Shown piece by piece: positions 35,634-46,509 of a stretch of DNA of 64,000 nucleotides. The stretch spans positions 248,001 through 312,000 of the forward strand of contig CANMFO010000001.1 of NCBI GenBank assembly GCA_947497245.1, given 5' to 3'. A model generated the notes under the pieces. That model ran no database searches. It was not told the DNA's origin and saw only the letters and a program-made list of their open reading frames with translations. The stretch is from an uncultured Flavobacteriaceae bacterium. Its GTDB lineage: Bacteria > Bacteroidota > Bacteroidia > Flavobacteriales > Flavobacteriaceae. How positions within the stretch are numbered: the first letter of the stretch is position 1; each line of letters starts with the position of its first letter. The translations under genes and the position numbers were made by a program.

Positions 35634-36962
35634 ATGAGGAAAAAAGTCGCGTTTCATACTTTGGGCTGCAAGCTCAACTTTTCGGAAACCTCCACGATCG
35701 CAAGAGGTTTTGTACAGGAGGGTTTTGAACGTGTGGACTTTTCCGAAGTGGCCGATATGTACGTGATCAATACTTGTTCGGTCACCGAGAACGCGGATAG
35801 GAGGTTCAAAACCATTGTAAAACAGGCGCTGAAATTGAATCCCGAGGCCTTCGTTGCCGCTGTAGGGTGTTATGCCCAGCTAAAGCCGGAAGAATTGGCG
35901 GCAGTGGATGGGGTGGACTTGGTGCTGGGAGCGACTGAAAAGTTTCGGATTACCGACTATCTCAACGACCTGGTCAAAAATGAACGGGGCGAGGTGCATT
36001 CCTGCGAGATCGAAGCTGCCGATTTTTACGTTGGCAGTTATGCCATCGGCGATAGGACCCGGGCATTTTTAAAGGTACAGGATGGATGTGATTACAAATG
36101 CACCTATTGTACCATTCCACTGGCTCGTGGGATTTCACGAAGCGATAGTTTACAGAACGTTTTGGACAAAGCCACCGAAATTTCCGCCAAGGGCATTAAG
36201 GAAATTGTACTGACCGGTGTGAACATAGGGGATTATGGCAAAGGGGAGTTCGGTAACAAAAAACACGAACATACTTTTTTGGAACTGATCAGGGCCCTGG
36301 ACAAGGTTCCAGGTATCCAGCGGGTACGGATTTCGTCCATAGAACCCAATCTTTTGAAGAACGAGACCATCGATTTCGTCGCGGACAGCGATTCATTCGT
36401 GCCGCATTTCCACATCCCCTTGCAAAGTGGGAGCGACACGATCTTAAAAAAGATGAAGCGCCGGTACCTGGGCCAATTGTATATAGATCGCGTCCACAGG
36501 ATAAAAGAGGCCATGCCGCATGCCTGTATCGGGGTGGATGTCATCGTCGGGTTCCCGGGTGAGACCGATGAAAACTTTTTGGAAACCTATCATTTTCTTA
36601 ATGAACTCGACATATCGTACCTGCATGTCTTTACCTATTCGGAGCGCGACAATACACTTGCCGCTACCATGGGGGATGTGGTGCCAAAGCACATAAGGAA
36701 CAAACGCAGCAAGATGTTGCGGGGCCTGTCGGTAAAAAAAAGAAGGGCGTTTTATGAGAGTCAATTGGGTACCCACCGCACCGTACTTTTTGAAGGCGAA
36801 AACAAGGAAGGGTACATCCATGGATTCACCGAAAACTATATAAAGGTAAGGGCGCCCTGGAACCCTGATCTTGTGAACGCCCTTCACTTTGTGGAGCTTT
36901 CCAACATTGACGAAGAAGGTACGGTGCGTTTTGGGTCTGCAAGGAAAATAGCCACGGTTTGA
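35634..36962 (+). CDS. mtaB: tRNA t6A37 methylthiotransferase
   Basis: A 442-residue radical-SAM enzyme that adds a methylthio group to t6A37 of ANN-decoding tRNAs. The N-terminal UPF0004 domain has three cluster-binding cysteines: TLGCKLNFSET, INTCSVTE and GCYAQ. The radical-SAM CxxxCxxC motif is GCDYKCTYCTIPLARG. HIPLQSGSDTILKKMKRRY and DVIVGFPGETDENF are family signatures, and the C-terminal end (HRTVLFEGENKEGYIHGFTENYIKV) is a TRAM-type RNA-binding domain. The strict CxxxCxxC and GCK start favour MtaB over MiaB and RimO. Confidence 0.93.
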   Translation: MRKKVAFHTLGCKLNFSETSTIARGFVQEGFERVDFSEVADMYVINTCSVTENADRRFKTIVKQALKLNPEAFVAAVGCYAQLKPEELAAVDGVDLVLGATEKFRITDYLNDLVKNERGEVHSCEIEAADFYVGSYAIGDRTRAFLKVQDGCDYKCTYCTIPLARGISRSDSLQNVLDKATEISAKGIKEIVLTGVNIGDYGKGEFGNKKHEHTFLELIRALDKVPGIQRVRISSIEPNLLKNETIDFVADSDSFVPHFHIPLQSGSDTILKKMKRRYLGQLYIDRVHRIKEAMPHACIGVDVIVGFPGETDENFLETYHFLNELDISYLHVFTYSERDNTLAATMGDVVPKHIRNKRSKMLRGLSVKKRRAFYESQLGTHRTVLFEGENKEGYIHGFTENYIKVRAPWNPDLVNALHFVELSNIDEEGTVRFGSARKIATV

Positions 36963-37071
36963 GCGGGGTATCCTTGCAAGCCTGGCTTCTGGAGACGTAC
37001 CGACCGGGATTTCCCCGATAATTCTGAAAACACAGTTCCCTAAAATGGTTTTGTGCTTGGCAAGGGCCCAC

Positions 37072-37094
37072 AAAAAAACCTCCCGTTCGGGAGG
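37072..37094 (-). terminator. Rho-independent terminator of the small GNAT gene
   Basis: CCTCCCG (37079-37085) pairs with CGGGAGG (37088-37094); on the minus strand the hairpin is followed by seven U residues (complement of 37078-37072). It also lies downstream of convergent mtaB. Confidence 0.8.
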
Positions 37095-37119
37095 CTAGCT
37101 TTTTAGTGTTGGTTTTCTT

Positions 37120-37413
37120 TTAGATGCGAATGCCGACGGGTAGCATTTCCTTGTACTGTCGGTTCTTGCGTAAAAATCCTGCGATTTGGGGACTTGTCGG
37201 TACAACTCTTAGGTTTTTTTCTTGAATGTGGTGGAGTACCGATTTAATAAAATCTTCTTTGAACTCGTTTTTGGTGATTTCCTCAGGAATGACCAACTTG
37301 GTCAAAAAGACTTTTCGCTCTTGCGAAGAATACTCAATTTTGGCCAGATGTCCGTTGACCCTAGTTTCAAATTGACGCAAGAAACTGTTGTCCTTAATTT
37401 CTACTTCATTCAT
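37120..37413 (-). CDS. Small GNAT-family N-acetyltransferase (YjdJ-like)
   Basis: A 97-residue protein of the short GNAT group that covers little more than the acetyl-CoA-binding core. FETRVNGHLAKIEYSS and FLTKLVIPEEI form the first strands, and NLRVVPTSPQIAGFLRKNRQY resembles the conserved VxPxCPFVxxYxxxHPEY end of the YjdJ/NATD1 family, with Thr-Ser in place of Thr-Cys and Asn-Arg in place of His-Pro. Substrate unknown. It has its own terminator and is divergent from the alpha/beta hydrolase gene. Confidence 0.75.
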   Translation of the reverse strand: MNEVEIKDNSFLRQFETRVNGHLAKIEYSSQERKVFLTKLVIPEEITKNEFKEDFIKSVLHHIQEKNLRVVPTSPQIAGFLRKNRQYKEMLPVGIRI

Positions 37414-37447
37414 ATAGTTTGATTTTAAAATTGGTCTTTAGACAAAA

Positions 37448-37475
37448 AAATTACGATGTTCCCAAATCGTAATTT
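37448..37475. promoter_or_regulatory. Inverted repeat in the GNAT/hydrolase divergent region
   Basis: AAATTACGAT (37448-37457) and its exact complement ATCGTAATTT (37466-37475) flank 8 bases. It lies 35 bp before the GNAT start and about 100 bp before the hydrolase start. It could be an operator or an RNA hairpin; no regulator gene is adjacent. Confidence 0.4.
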
Positions 37476-37577
37476 CTATAAAAGGCGTAAAAGTTAAAAG
37501 GTGTGGCTATTTTAACTTGCGGATACAAAAGTAGTAAAAAAAATGCTAATTTCCTAGCCAAATTCAAGCTCCCCAAA

Positions 37578-38240
37578 ATGATGGAGGACAAAATCCATGT
37601 TTATTTTATGCCGGGAATGGCGGCCAATCCGTCCATTTTCAAAAACATTGACCTCCCTGAACCCCAATTTGAAAAACATTTGTTGGAATGGTTCGTTCCC
37701 GAGATGGGGATGTCCCTTTCCGACTACGCTTTGGAGATGGCCAAAAAGATCGAACACGATGATCCCGTTCTGGTCGGGGTCTCTTTCGGTGGCATGTTGG
37801 TGCAGGAAATGGCACGGTATGTGCACACCAGAAAAGTAGTGCTGGTCTCCAGCGTGAAACATGAGTCCGAACTGCCCAAGCGCATGATCTTTGCCAAGTA
37901 CACAAAAATACATAAGCTCCTTCCGACGGGGTTGGTGAACAACGTGGAGCTTTTGGCAAAATATGCCTTTGGCGAGACCGTTACGAAGCGTCTGCAGTTG
38001 TATGAAGAATATCTTTCCATCCGGGACAAGTACTATATCGATTGGTCGATCGATCAGATTGTGAACTGGCGCCGGACCTATAGCCCTGATGGATTGGTGC
38101 ACATACATGGTGAGAAGGACGCGGTTTTTCCGATTGGAAATATTTCGGATTGCATTCCGGTCAAAAATGGTACACATACCATGATCATTCATCGGGCAAA
38201 ATGGTTTAATCAACACCTTCCCACAATTATTTTGCAATAA
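37578..38240 (+). CDS. Alpha/beta hydrolase
   Basis: A 220-residue protein starting at ATG 37578 (a second ATG follows immediately); the frame continues upstream without protein character. The nucleophile elbow is GVSFGGM with Ser at about 73, the acid is Asp in HGEKDAVFPI and the His is in GTHTMIIH, completing the triad. MPGMAANPSIFKNI near the start replaces the usual HG oxyanion strand. No signal peptide, so cytoplasmic. Substrate unknown. It lies 47 bp before the lytic transglycosylase gene on the same strand and may share its transcript. Confidence 0.8.
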   Translation: MMEDKIHVYFMPGMAANPSIFKNIDLPEPQFEKHLLEWFVPEMGMSLSDYALEMAKKIEHDDPVLVGVSFGGMLVQEMARYVHTRKVVLVSSVKHESELPKRMIFAKYTKIHKLLPTGLVNNVELLAKYAFGETVTKRLQLYEEYLSIRDKYYIDWSIDQIVNWRRTYSPDGLVHIHGEKDAVFPIGNISDCIPVKNGTHTMIIHRAKWFNQHLPTIILQ

Positions 38241-38287
38241 GTAAGTTGTATTAATACCTTTGAAAAAACCCTTAGAAGAAAAAAATT

Positions 38288-39232
38288 ATGAAGACCTTGA
38301 AGAATATTTTGATGTTGTTGGGTGTGTTTTTTGTGATCAGTACCCTGGTATTTGCCGTCCAGAACGGGAATATCGATTCGGGCGACATGGCAGAAAATGA
38401 GGGTGTTGGGGAAAACAAAGGATATCGCATCACGTCCATAGATATTCCGGAAGATTTGAATTTTGCCGGGGAAACCGTACCTCTTAGCGATCCCGAAGTG
38501 CTGGAAAGGGTGGATAGGGAGTTCCTAGTAAATACCTATTGGCAGTCGAATGCGGTATTGCTCATTAAGAGGGCCCATAAGTATTTCCCTATCATAGAAC
38601 CTATTTTGGCCAAAAATGGCATTCCGGACGATTTTAAGTATTTGGCCGTAGCGGAGAGCGGATTGCAAAATGTGGTTTCCCACGCTGGGGCAACGGGTTT
38701 TTGGCAGATCATGAAAACCACCGGAAGGGAATATGGGCTGGAGGTAAATTCCAATGTCGATGAGCGCTATCACCTGGAAAAGGCCACGGAGGTAGCTTGT
38801 GAGTATCTTAAGAAGTACAAGGAAAAGTTTGGCACGTGGACCCTTGCCGCCGCTTCCTACAATGCCGGTCCGGGAGCGATCAATAAATTTTTGGGCATTC
38901 AAAAAGCAGAAAATTATTACGACCTGCTACTGGGTGAGGAAACGGGGCGCTATGTTTTTCGGATCATGGCCATTAAGGAAATATTGAACAGTCCCGAAAA
39001 GTATGGCTTCATCCTGGAGAAAGATGATATGTATTCGGCCGTGCCCACCTTTAAGGTAGAGGTGGCCGAACCTGTTTTGAGTTTCGCGGACTTTGCAAAA
39101 CAATACGAGATCAACTACAAAATTTTAAAACGCCATAATCCGTGGTTGCGCCAGCCGCATTTGAACAACCAGTCCAAAAAGAAATACACTATCGAAATTC
39201 CCAACAAGGGGTATTACCGGATGGGCCGATAG
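38288..39232 (+). CDS. Membrane-bound lytic transglycosylase (SLT domain)
   Basis: A 314-residue murein-cleaving enzyme with an N-terminal signal or anchor (ILMLLGVFFVISTLVFAVQ, about 7-25). The SLT domain at about 105-230 shows LAVAESGLQNVVSHAGATGFWQIM, where the Glu of AVAESG is catalytic, and AAASYNAGPGAI. The C-terminal 50 residues (YEINYKILKRHNPWLR ending TIEIPNKGYYR) resemble a LysM-type peptidoglycan-binding repeat, as in MltD. Expected to act in the periplasm on glycan strands. It ends 7 bp before the convergent TPR gene. Confidence 0.9.
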   Translation: MKTLKNILMLLGVFFVISTLVFAVQNGNIDSGDMAENEGVGENKGYRITSIDIPEDLNFAGETVPLSDPEVLERVDREFLVNTYWQSNAVLLIKRAHKYFPIIEPILAKNGIPDDFKYLAVAESGLQNVVSHAGATGFWQIMKTTGREYGLEVNSNVDERYHLEKATEVACEYLKKYKEKFGTWTLAAASYNAGPGAINKFLGIQKAENYYDLLLGEETGRYVFRIMAIKEILNSPEKYGFILEKDDMYSAVPTFKVEVAEPVLSFADFAKQYEINYKILKRHNPWLRQPHLNNQSKKKYTIEIPNKGYYRMGR

Positions 39233-39239
39233 CCCAACC

Positions 39240-39755
39240 TTAAATTTTCTTCATCTGTTGCTGCATCATTTTGATCTGCTCGGTGAGCATGTTGTTTTTG
39301 TCCAATTTTTTGGCCTCTTGTAAAAGGGTAGTGGCTTCGCGTTTGCGCCGTTTCTGCATGGCTATGCCCGCAAGGCTCAATTTGGCCATGGCGACATCGT
39401 AGTCCATTGTCAATCCCAACTTCAATGCCTTTTTAAAATACTTTTCTGCCTGGGTCAAATTCTTTTGGGAATGGATTATGCCATGCAGGTAGTTGTAATA
39501 GCCCTGCTGTTTTTTGGTAAGGGCAGATTCGGGACTGCTGATCTTGTCCAACCACTTTTGGGTACCTGTAAGGTCCTGTTTGCGCATGCGCAAAAATGCC
39601 AATAGGATCATCTCATTCCTAAAATAAAGAAAAACGAAGATCGAGGAGAGCAATATCAAGAAGATTCCATTGCCAATATTTCCTTCATAAAATTGGTAGC
39701 AGGAATAGGCGATGATCAATGCGGAGATGACCAGTTTAATATTTTTGTTGAACAT
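39240..39755 (-). CDS. Membrane protein with tetratricopeptide-like helices
   Basis: A 171-residue protein with two N-terminal transmembrane helices (LVISALIIAYSCYQF and GIFLILLSSIFVFLYF) and a soluble domain of about 120 residues. In that domain YYNYLHGIIHSQKNLTQAEKYFKKALKLGL and AKLSLAGIAMQKRRKREATTLLQEAKKLD look like two or three TPR units. It follows the DUF6263 gene with one base between stop and start. Function unknown; a scaffold role is an inference from the fold. Confidence 0.75.
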   Translation of the reverse strand: MFNKNIKLVISALIIAYSCYQFYEGNIGNGIFLILLSSIFVFLYFRNEMILLAFLRMRKQDLTGTQKWLDKISSPESALTKKQQGYYNYLHGIIHSQKNLTQAEKYFKKALKLGLTMDYDVAMAKLSLAGIAMQKRRKREATTLLQEAKKLDKNNMLTEQIKMMQQQMKKI

Positions 39756-39756
39756 G

Positions 39757-40644
39757 TTATTCTTTGATTAGTTGATAGGTAATGGTTGATTTTATCGTTG
39801 TCGGAATTTCTTTGTCCCCCAGTTCCGCCATGGTGGCCACGCCTTCCGATACCCCTTCGACCTTCATGCTTTGCACAAAGCCAGAAGTTCTATCGGTGGT
39901 TATTTCGGTTTGTTGGGTGCCCGTGAGCTTCATGGTGGTATTGGGTTCCTCGACATCCATGATCACTTCCGCGGCACCACTGATTTCAGCGCTTGTATCG
40001 GACAGTGCGTTCAAGGTCCATGTGTTTTTCGCCTTCAATTTCCCCGAGTATTCGTTCTCCCATGTATCGCCCACCTGAAGATCGGTCCCGGAGTAGATAA
40101 AGGTCATCTGCTCATAACTGTTCGACAAGGCCTCTGACCCAAATTCCTTTTCCAAGGATTTTTTCATCATATCTCTGGAGAATTCGTCCTCCAATCCCGA
40201 GGCCTCGGCCATTCGGATCACCAAACTGTCCCCGCCCTTGACTTCGAGAATATCACCTGTCCTGGCCAAGGTCAAAGCGACGGGATTATCCAGAAGGCTA
40301 TGGAAAACCTGCGATTGTTGGTCACCTTCCTGCACCTCTTTGGCCTTGATGTTCATCAACTCGCCCTGGATGCTCGAGGTCACCTTCATATTAAGATCTT
40401 TAAAGCGCAGTGCTATTTCGTAATATCCGTCTTTTTCCCCCACCACTTTAAATTCCAATACACCGTCAATGGTATTGGTCACTTCATGAAGGGCACCGTC
40501 CATATCCTGCATAATCACCTGTTCCGCCTCTTGTTTTATGGTAAAGACATCATCTTTTTTGAGGTGATAGCCCAAGGAGGTCTGGGCAAAGCCCAAGGTC
40601 CCGCAGAACAGTGGGAAAAGGAAATTTAGAGCGAATCGCTTCAT
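39757..40644 (-). CDS. Secreted DUF6263 family protein
   Basis: A 295-residue protein with a signal peptide (cleavage near GFAQ, about residue 21). The mature part is rich in beta strands and contains VGDTWENEYSGKLKAKNTWTLN and FVQSMKVEGVSEGVATMAE, the pattern of the DUF6263 family common in Bacteroidota. No catalytic residues are evident. It forms a two-gene unit with the TPR protein downstream. A minus-strand TACTTTTG -7-like box lies at 40673-40680. Confidence 0.75.
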   Translation of the reverse strand: MKRFALNFLFPLFCGTLGFAQTSLGYHLKKDDVFTIKQEAEQVIMQDMDGALHEVTNTIDGVLEFKVVGEKDGYYEIALRFKDLNMKVTSSIQGELMNIKAKEVQEGDQQSQVFHSLLDNPVALTLARTGDILEVKGGDSLVIRMAEASGLEDEFSRDMMKKSLEKEFGSEALSNSYEQMTFIYSGTDLQVGDTWENEYSGKLKAKNTWTLNALSDTSAEISGAAEVIMDVEEPNTTMKLTGTQQTEITTDRTSGFVQSMKVEGVSEGVATMAELGDKEIPTTIKSTITYQLIKE

Positions 40645-40945
40645 GGGTTCGGGGAGTTCTTTTTAAACAGTGCAAAAGTAATAAAAACAAATCGAAACCC
40701 GGCGGTCGAATAGTGTATCCGTACCTTCGCAAGAACACGATTTTTAACTTGTGACCTACATTGTTCCGGGCAAAGGATGCTGGAGGGGCCATCTTTTTGA
40801 AAACAAGGTCCCGGGAAAAAATAAATATGCCAAGGAGACAAAACATTTTTTTAAATGCACTTGCCAAAGCAAAAACTCTTTGTATATTTGCGCCCAGTTT
40901 TGGGAGGCATCCCACAGAACATCACAATAACGAAAAGGTAAAAAA
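40645..40945. other. Intergenic region between the DUF6263 gene and rpmH
   Basis: About 300 bp between divergent genes. It holds the rpmH promoter at its right end and a possible -7 box for the DUF6263 gene at its left end. I see no gene or strong RNA structure in the middle. Confidence 0.5.
40860..40890 (+). promoter_or_regulatory. Promoter of rpmH
   Basis: -7 element TATATTTG (40883-40890), 19-base spacer, and CTTG (40860-40863) at the -33 position (three of four matches). The start codon is 55 bp downstream. Confidence 0.65.
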
Positions 40946-41113
40946 ATGCCAGGTCAGAAAAGAACATATCAGCCATCAAAAAGGAAGAGAAGGAACAAAC
41001 ACGGTTTTAGGGAGCGTATGGCGTCTGTAAACGGAAGAAAGGTCCTCTCCAGAAGAAGGGCCAAGGGAAGAAAGAAATTAAGTGTATCCTCTGAACCGAG
41101 ACACAAAAAATAA
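40946..41113 (+). CDS. rpmH: Ribosomal protein bL34
   Basis: A 55-residue protein, translated by hand because it is short. It begins [20 protein letters not shown] and continues [20 protein letters not shown], the conserved L34 sequence of the large ribosomal subunit, and ends EPRHKK. Very basic. It has its own promoter and terminator and precedes carB, an arrangement I recall from other flavobacteria. The neighbouring dnaA/rnpA genes common in other phyla are not here. Confidence 0.95.
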   Translation: MPGQKRTYQPSKRKRRNKHGFRERMASVNGRKVLSRRRAKGRKKLSVSSEPRHKK

Positions 41114-41137
41114 TGATTCGACTTTTTTAAAATATAG

Positions 41138-41170
41138 AGGTGTTACTTTTCCGAAAGTAGCACCTTTTTT
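41138..41170 (+). terminator. Rho-independent terminator of rpmH
   Basis: A 12-bp stem (41138-41149 with 41154-41165, one G-U pair) with a 4-base loop is followed by T residues to 41170. It lies 51 bp before carB. Confidence 0.8.
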
Positions 41171-41220
41171 CATGCCTTTCAATGTCGTAGAATTCAAATT
41201 ATATATAACTAAATTTACAA

Positions 41221-44073
<2,853 letters not shown>

Positions 44074-44121
44074 CGCAAGGCCTGGAAACGGCTGCTGTAT
44101 GGTATGGCCCAATGTCCTTAC

Positions 44122-44937
44122 CTATGGATTTATCTGGATGGCATCGCATGTGCCGACAAAGGGAACACCGGTGCTGTTAAAGGCGTAGGTAATCAATCCG
44201 ATATACACCTTCTCCCCATATTCCGGGGCCGTGCCCGGTAGGTCTCCGGAGCCGTTGTACAAGGTCCAATCGTCCGCGATGGTTTGATAGTCCAAATTTG
44301 GAACTTGCCAGTACACGCTCAAGGTCCGATCTTCGTTCCCCACGATTCGGATATCGGCCCTTCCGTCCGGCACGGTACCCGCGCCAATGTCATTAACGGA
44401 GGAATCTCCATCCAAGGTGTTTTTCCCTTCGATCGTAAAGGCCGTAGACCCTCTATGGCCCACCACCACATGTGACGAGTTGATAGAGCTAAAATCTTCC
44501 ACATGAACCTGTACACCGGAAAAGTTGTAAGGGGCATTGTTGGAAGTGGGAGCGGTCTGGGAATCGTCCAAAGTGCCGATCCCGATATTTCGTGCAATAA
44601 ATTCAAACGGGAAGGATACCAATTTGGCATCCAGCCTTCCCTGATCTTCGTTAAAATGGAGGGTTACATTGTCAGTATTGTCGGTAAGCGCGGCCCGGTA
44701 CCTTCCGTCCACCCTTCCCACCTCCGGCAGGGCCGAAGCGTTATTGGTGATATAGTCGACCAGGGCACCGGTTCCTTCGAAAGCATCGGCGACCTTGGTA
44801 TTGTCATTGGCCCCGCCATCCGTTTTATCTCCTGGGGGGTCACCACTATCGGGGATGAGCACATCAATGGATTCTGCCTCGGTGTTGGAGCAAGAGAGGC
44901 ATATCAGCAACAAGGGCAACAAACAAAACTTTTTCAT
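44122..44937 (-). CDS. Lipoprotein of unknown function
   Basis: A 271-residue lipoprotein. The open frame starts two codons earlier at a TTG, but ATG 44937 gives the clear lipoprotein signal KKFCLLPLLLICLSC with acylated Cys16. A Asp/Gly-rich linker (PDSGDPPGDKTDGGANDN) follows, then a beta-rich domain with VGRVDGRYRAALTDNTDNV, NFSGVQVHVEDFSSI and ADIRIVGNEDRTLSVYWQ, which is loosely reminiscent of carbohydrate-binding or laminin-G-like sandwiches. I do not recognise the family. It is convergent with carB and monocistronic. Confidence 0.65.
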   Translation of the reverse strand: MKKFCLLPLLLICLSCSNTEAESIDVLIPDSGDPPGDKTDGGANDNTKVADAFEGTGALVDYITNNASALPEVGRVDGRYRAALTDNTDNVTLHFNEDQGRLDAKLVSFPFEFIARNIGIGTLDDSQTAPTSNNAPYNFSGVQVHVEDFSSINSSHVVVGHRGSTAFTIEGKNTLDGDSSVNDIGAGTVPDGRADIRIVGNEDRTLSVYWQVPNLDYQTIADDWTLYNGSGDLPGTAPEYGEKVYIGLITYAFNSTGVPFVGTCDAIQINP

Positions 44938-44943
44938 GACCAA

Positions 44944-45291
44944 AGCTATTTATCTTAGTGCCCCATGTAATAACGTCGGTTTATTGCAATTTGTATACTG
45001 GACCGGGATAATATTTGGACCAGCACCACGAAACCCTTTGTTTTATGCAGTACCGAGGCCTTCAGGGCATTTGAAAAATACGAAGCCCGGTTTGGAGATA
45101 CACCTGGAAATAGAGCATATTGCCGTGCGTTTGTCGTTCATGGCCCAAAGAAAACCTGGGCCCTTGTGCGAAAGTTTGGTGAAAAATATATCGGGATGCA
45201 TAAAAAAAGCCGTCCCATGGACGGCTTTCCAACCAACTTAACCTAAGCGATCTCAATTCACTTTCTCATAAACAATTTCTTGGGATCCTTT
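44944..45291. other. Intergenic region between DoxX and the lipoprotein gene
   Basis: About 350 bp. It contains the DoxX terminator at 45202-45228. The rest shows no convincing gene; short open frames lack protein-like composition and start signals. Confidence 0.5.
45202..45228 (-). terminator. Rho-independent terminator of the DoxX gene
   Basis: AAAGCCGTCC pairs with GGACGGCTTT around a 3-base loop (45216-45218), and the minus strand continues with U residues (complement of 45208-45202). It lies 64 bp after the DoxX stop. Confidence 0.85.
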
Positions 45292-45675
45292 CTAATTTTT
45301 GGCCTTTGGCGAATCCGGGGCGGTCAGTTTGAACAATGAGAACGCGGCAATCCCCATTACGATATCGCGTACCGCAACATCCAAATACGTTCCTCCCAAA
45401 ATCAAGGTCAGTGCGATCAATACCAGCCAGGCGGCCACGATCGCCGCGCCGATCCTGGTTTTGAACAGCACCAAAATACCCGCGACAATTTCGATAATTC
45501 CGATCAGGCCCATGAACGTGCCGGATTCCAAGGGCAGCATCTCGGCAATCCCGGGCGAAAGGTATTGGGGCCAGTCGGTGAGAAGATTTGTGAACTTGTC
45601 GAATCCAGCTACTATGGGTACAAATCCAAAGGTGTATTTCAATAGGTTGACAACCGTGTTTTTGTTCGAATTCAT
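45292..45675 (-). CDS. DoxX-family membrane protein
   Basis: A 127-residue protein with four membrane helices (KYTFGFVPIVAGFDKFTNL, GTFMGLIGIIEIVAGILVL, IGAAIVAAWLVLIALTLIL, VRDIVMGIAAFSLFKL). The pattern GFDKFTNL followed by IGIIEIVAGI is typical of DoxX-like proteins, which have been tied to thiol and redox stress in other bacteria. It is divergent from an ECF sigma gene with 109 bp between them, and both have the same promoter-like motif, so control by that sigma factor is a reasonable inference. Own terminator downstream. Confidence 0.8.
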   Translation of the reverse strand: MNSNKNTVVNLLKYTFGFVPIVAGFDKFTNLLTDWPQYLSPGIAEMLPLESGTFMGLIGIIEIVAGILVLFKTRIGAAIVAAWLVLIALTLILGGTYLDVAVRDIVMGIAAFSLFKLTAPDSPKAKN

Positions 45676-45703
45676 AAGCTTTTTTATTTTGAGTTTGTTA
45701 GCT

Positions 45704-45732
45704 TTTGATTGCGAAACCCGAAAAAGGTTACA
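45704..45732 (-). promoter_or_regulatory. Candidate ECF-type promoter facing DoxX
   Basis: On the minus strand TGTAAC (complement of 45732-45727), a 17-base spacer and ATCAAA (complement of 45709-45704). The DoxX ATG is 28 bp downstream. It is the mirror of the promoter candidate facing the sigma gene. Confidence 0.5.
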
Positions 45733-45744
45733 AAATTTTGTAAC
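45727..45744. repeat. Perfect 18-bp palindrome between the two divergent promoters
   Basis: GTTACAAAATTTTGTAAC is perfectly self-complementary. It is composed of the two outward-facing TGTAAC -35-like boxes separated by AAATTT. It could also serve as an operator for a dimeric regulator. Confidence 0.7.
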
Positions 45745-45767
45745 TTTTTTAGAATTAATCCATCAAA
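45739..45767 (+). promoter_or_regulatory. Candidate ECF-type promoter facing the sigma factor gene
   Basis: TGTAAC (45739-45744), a 17-base spacer and ATCAAA (45762-45767), 17 bp before the sigma ATG. Spacing and hexamers are identical to the opposite-strand copy. Confidence 0.5.
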
Positions 45768-45784
45768 GGGATAAACCATTTAAA

Positions 45785-46453
45785 ATGAAAGCACTGCGGG
45801 GAGTAGATGTTAAGGACAATACAATATCGGACGAGGACACGATCAAAAGGATCGTTTTGGGAGAGAAAGAATTGTACGAGCTTTTGATGAGGCGATACAA
45901 TCAGAAGCTCTATAGGGTGATGGTGGGATATTTGGGAGACGGTGAGGACATCGCCGATACCATGCAGGATACCTATTTGAAGGCCTATGAAAAATTACAT
46001 CAATTTAAGTTCAATTCCAGTTTTTCAACTTGGTTGATCCGGATAGGGATAAACGAAGCATTGGCGAGCATACGCTACAAAGGAAAACACCTACAACTGA
46101 ACCGGATGTCCCAAGATGCCCAGGATAATCTTTTAGCAAAACCAGAAGTGTCGTATCCCAATCCCGAGAAGAAAATTATTCAGCAAGAAACCAAACAGCT
46201 ATTGGAACGTGCCATAGCGAAGTTGGACCCAAAATATAGGGTAATCTATATTCTGCGCGAAATTGAGGGCATGTCCATAGCCGAAATCGTCGATTGTCTG
46301 GAAATAACGGTTTCCAACGCAAAAGTACGTTTGCACCGTGCCAGGCTCATGATCAAGAAAGAACTTTTTGGGTCCTCCTTAACACAGGACATGTATGAGT
46401 TTGGATCCACTAAATGCGATGTATTGGTGGAAAAAGTAATGTTTTTGATATAA
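45785..46453 (+). CDS. ECF-type RNA polymerase sigma factor
   Basis: A 222-residue sigma factor; ATG 45785 (MKALRGVDVKDN) is chosen because the longer frame runs through the DoxX gene. Region 2 contains LMRRYNQKLYRVMVGYLG, DIADTMQDTYLKAYEKLHQF and FSTWLIRIGINEALASIR. Region 4 contains AIAKLDPKYRVIYILREIEGMSIAEIVDCL and VSNAKVRLHRARLMIKKEL. A C-terminal tail of about 20 residues (YEFGSTKCDVLVEKVM) is shared by a flavobacterial sigma subgroup. No anti-sigma gene is adjacent; the convergent neighbour is an acyl-CoA synthetase. Divergent to DoxX. Confidence 0.92.
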   Translation: MKALRGVDVKDNTISDEDTIKRIVLGEKELYELLMRRYNQKLYRVMVGYLGDGEDIADTMQDTYLKAYEKLHQFKFNSSFSTWLIRIGINEALASIRYKGKHLQLNRMSQDAQDNLLAKPEVSYPNPEKKIIQQETKQLLERAIAKLDPKYRVIYILREIEGMSIAEIVDCLEITVSNAKVRLHRARLMIKKELFGSSLTQDMYEFGSTKCDVLVEKVMFLI

Positions 46454-46509
46454 CAATCGGCAGACCCGACGGTTTTTGGATAATCGGCCGGGGTTCAAAT
46501 CGAAATGGG

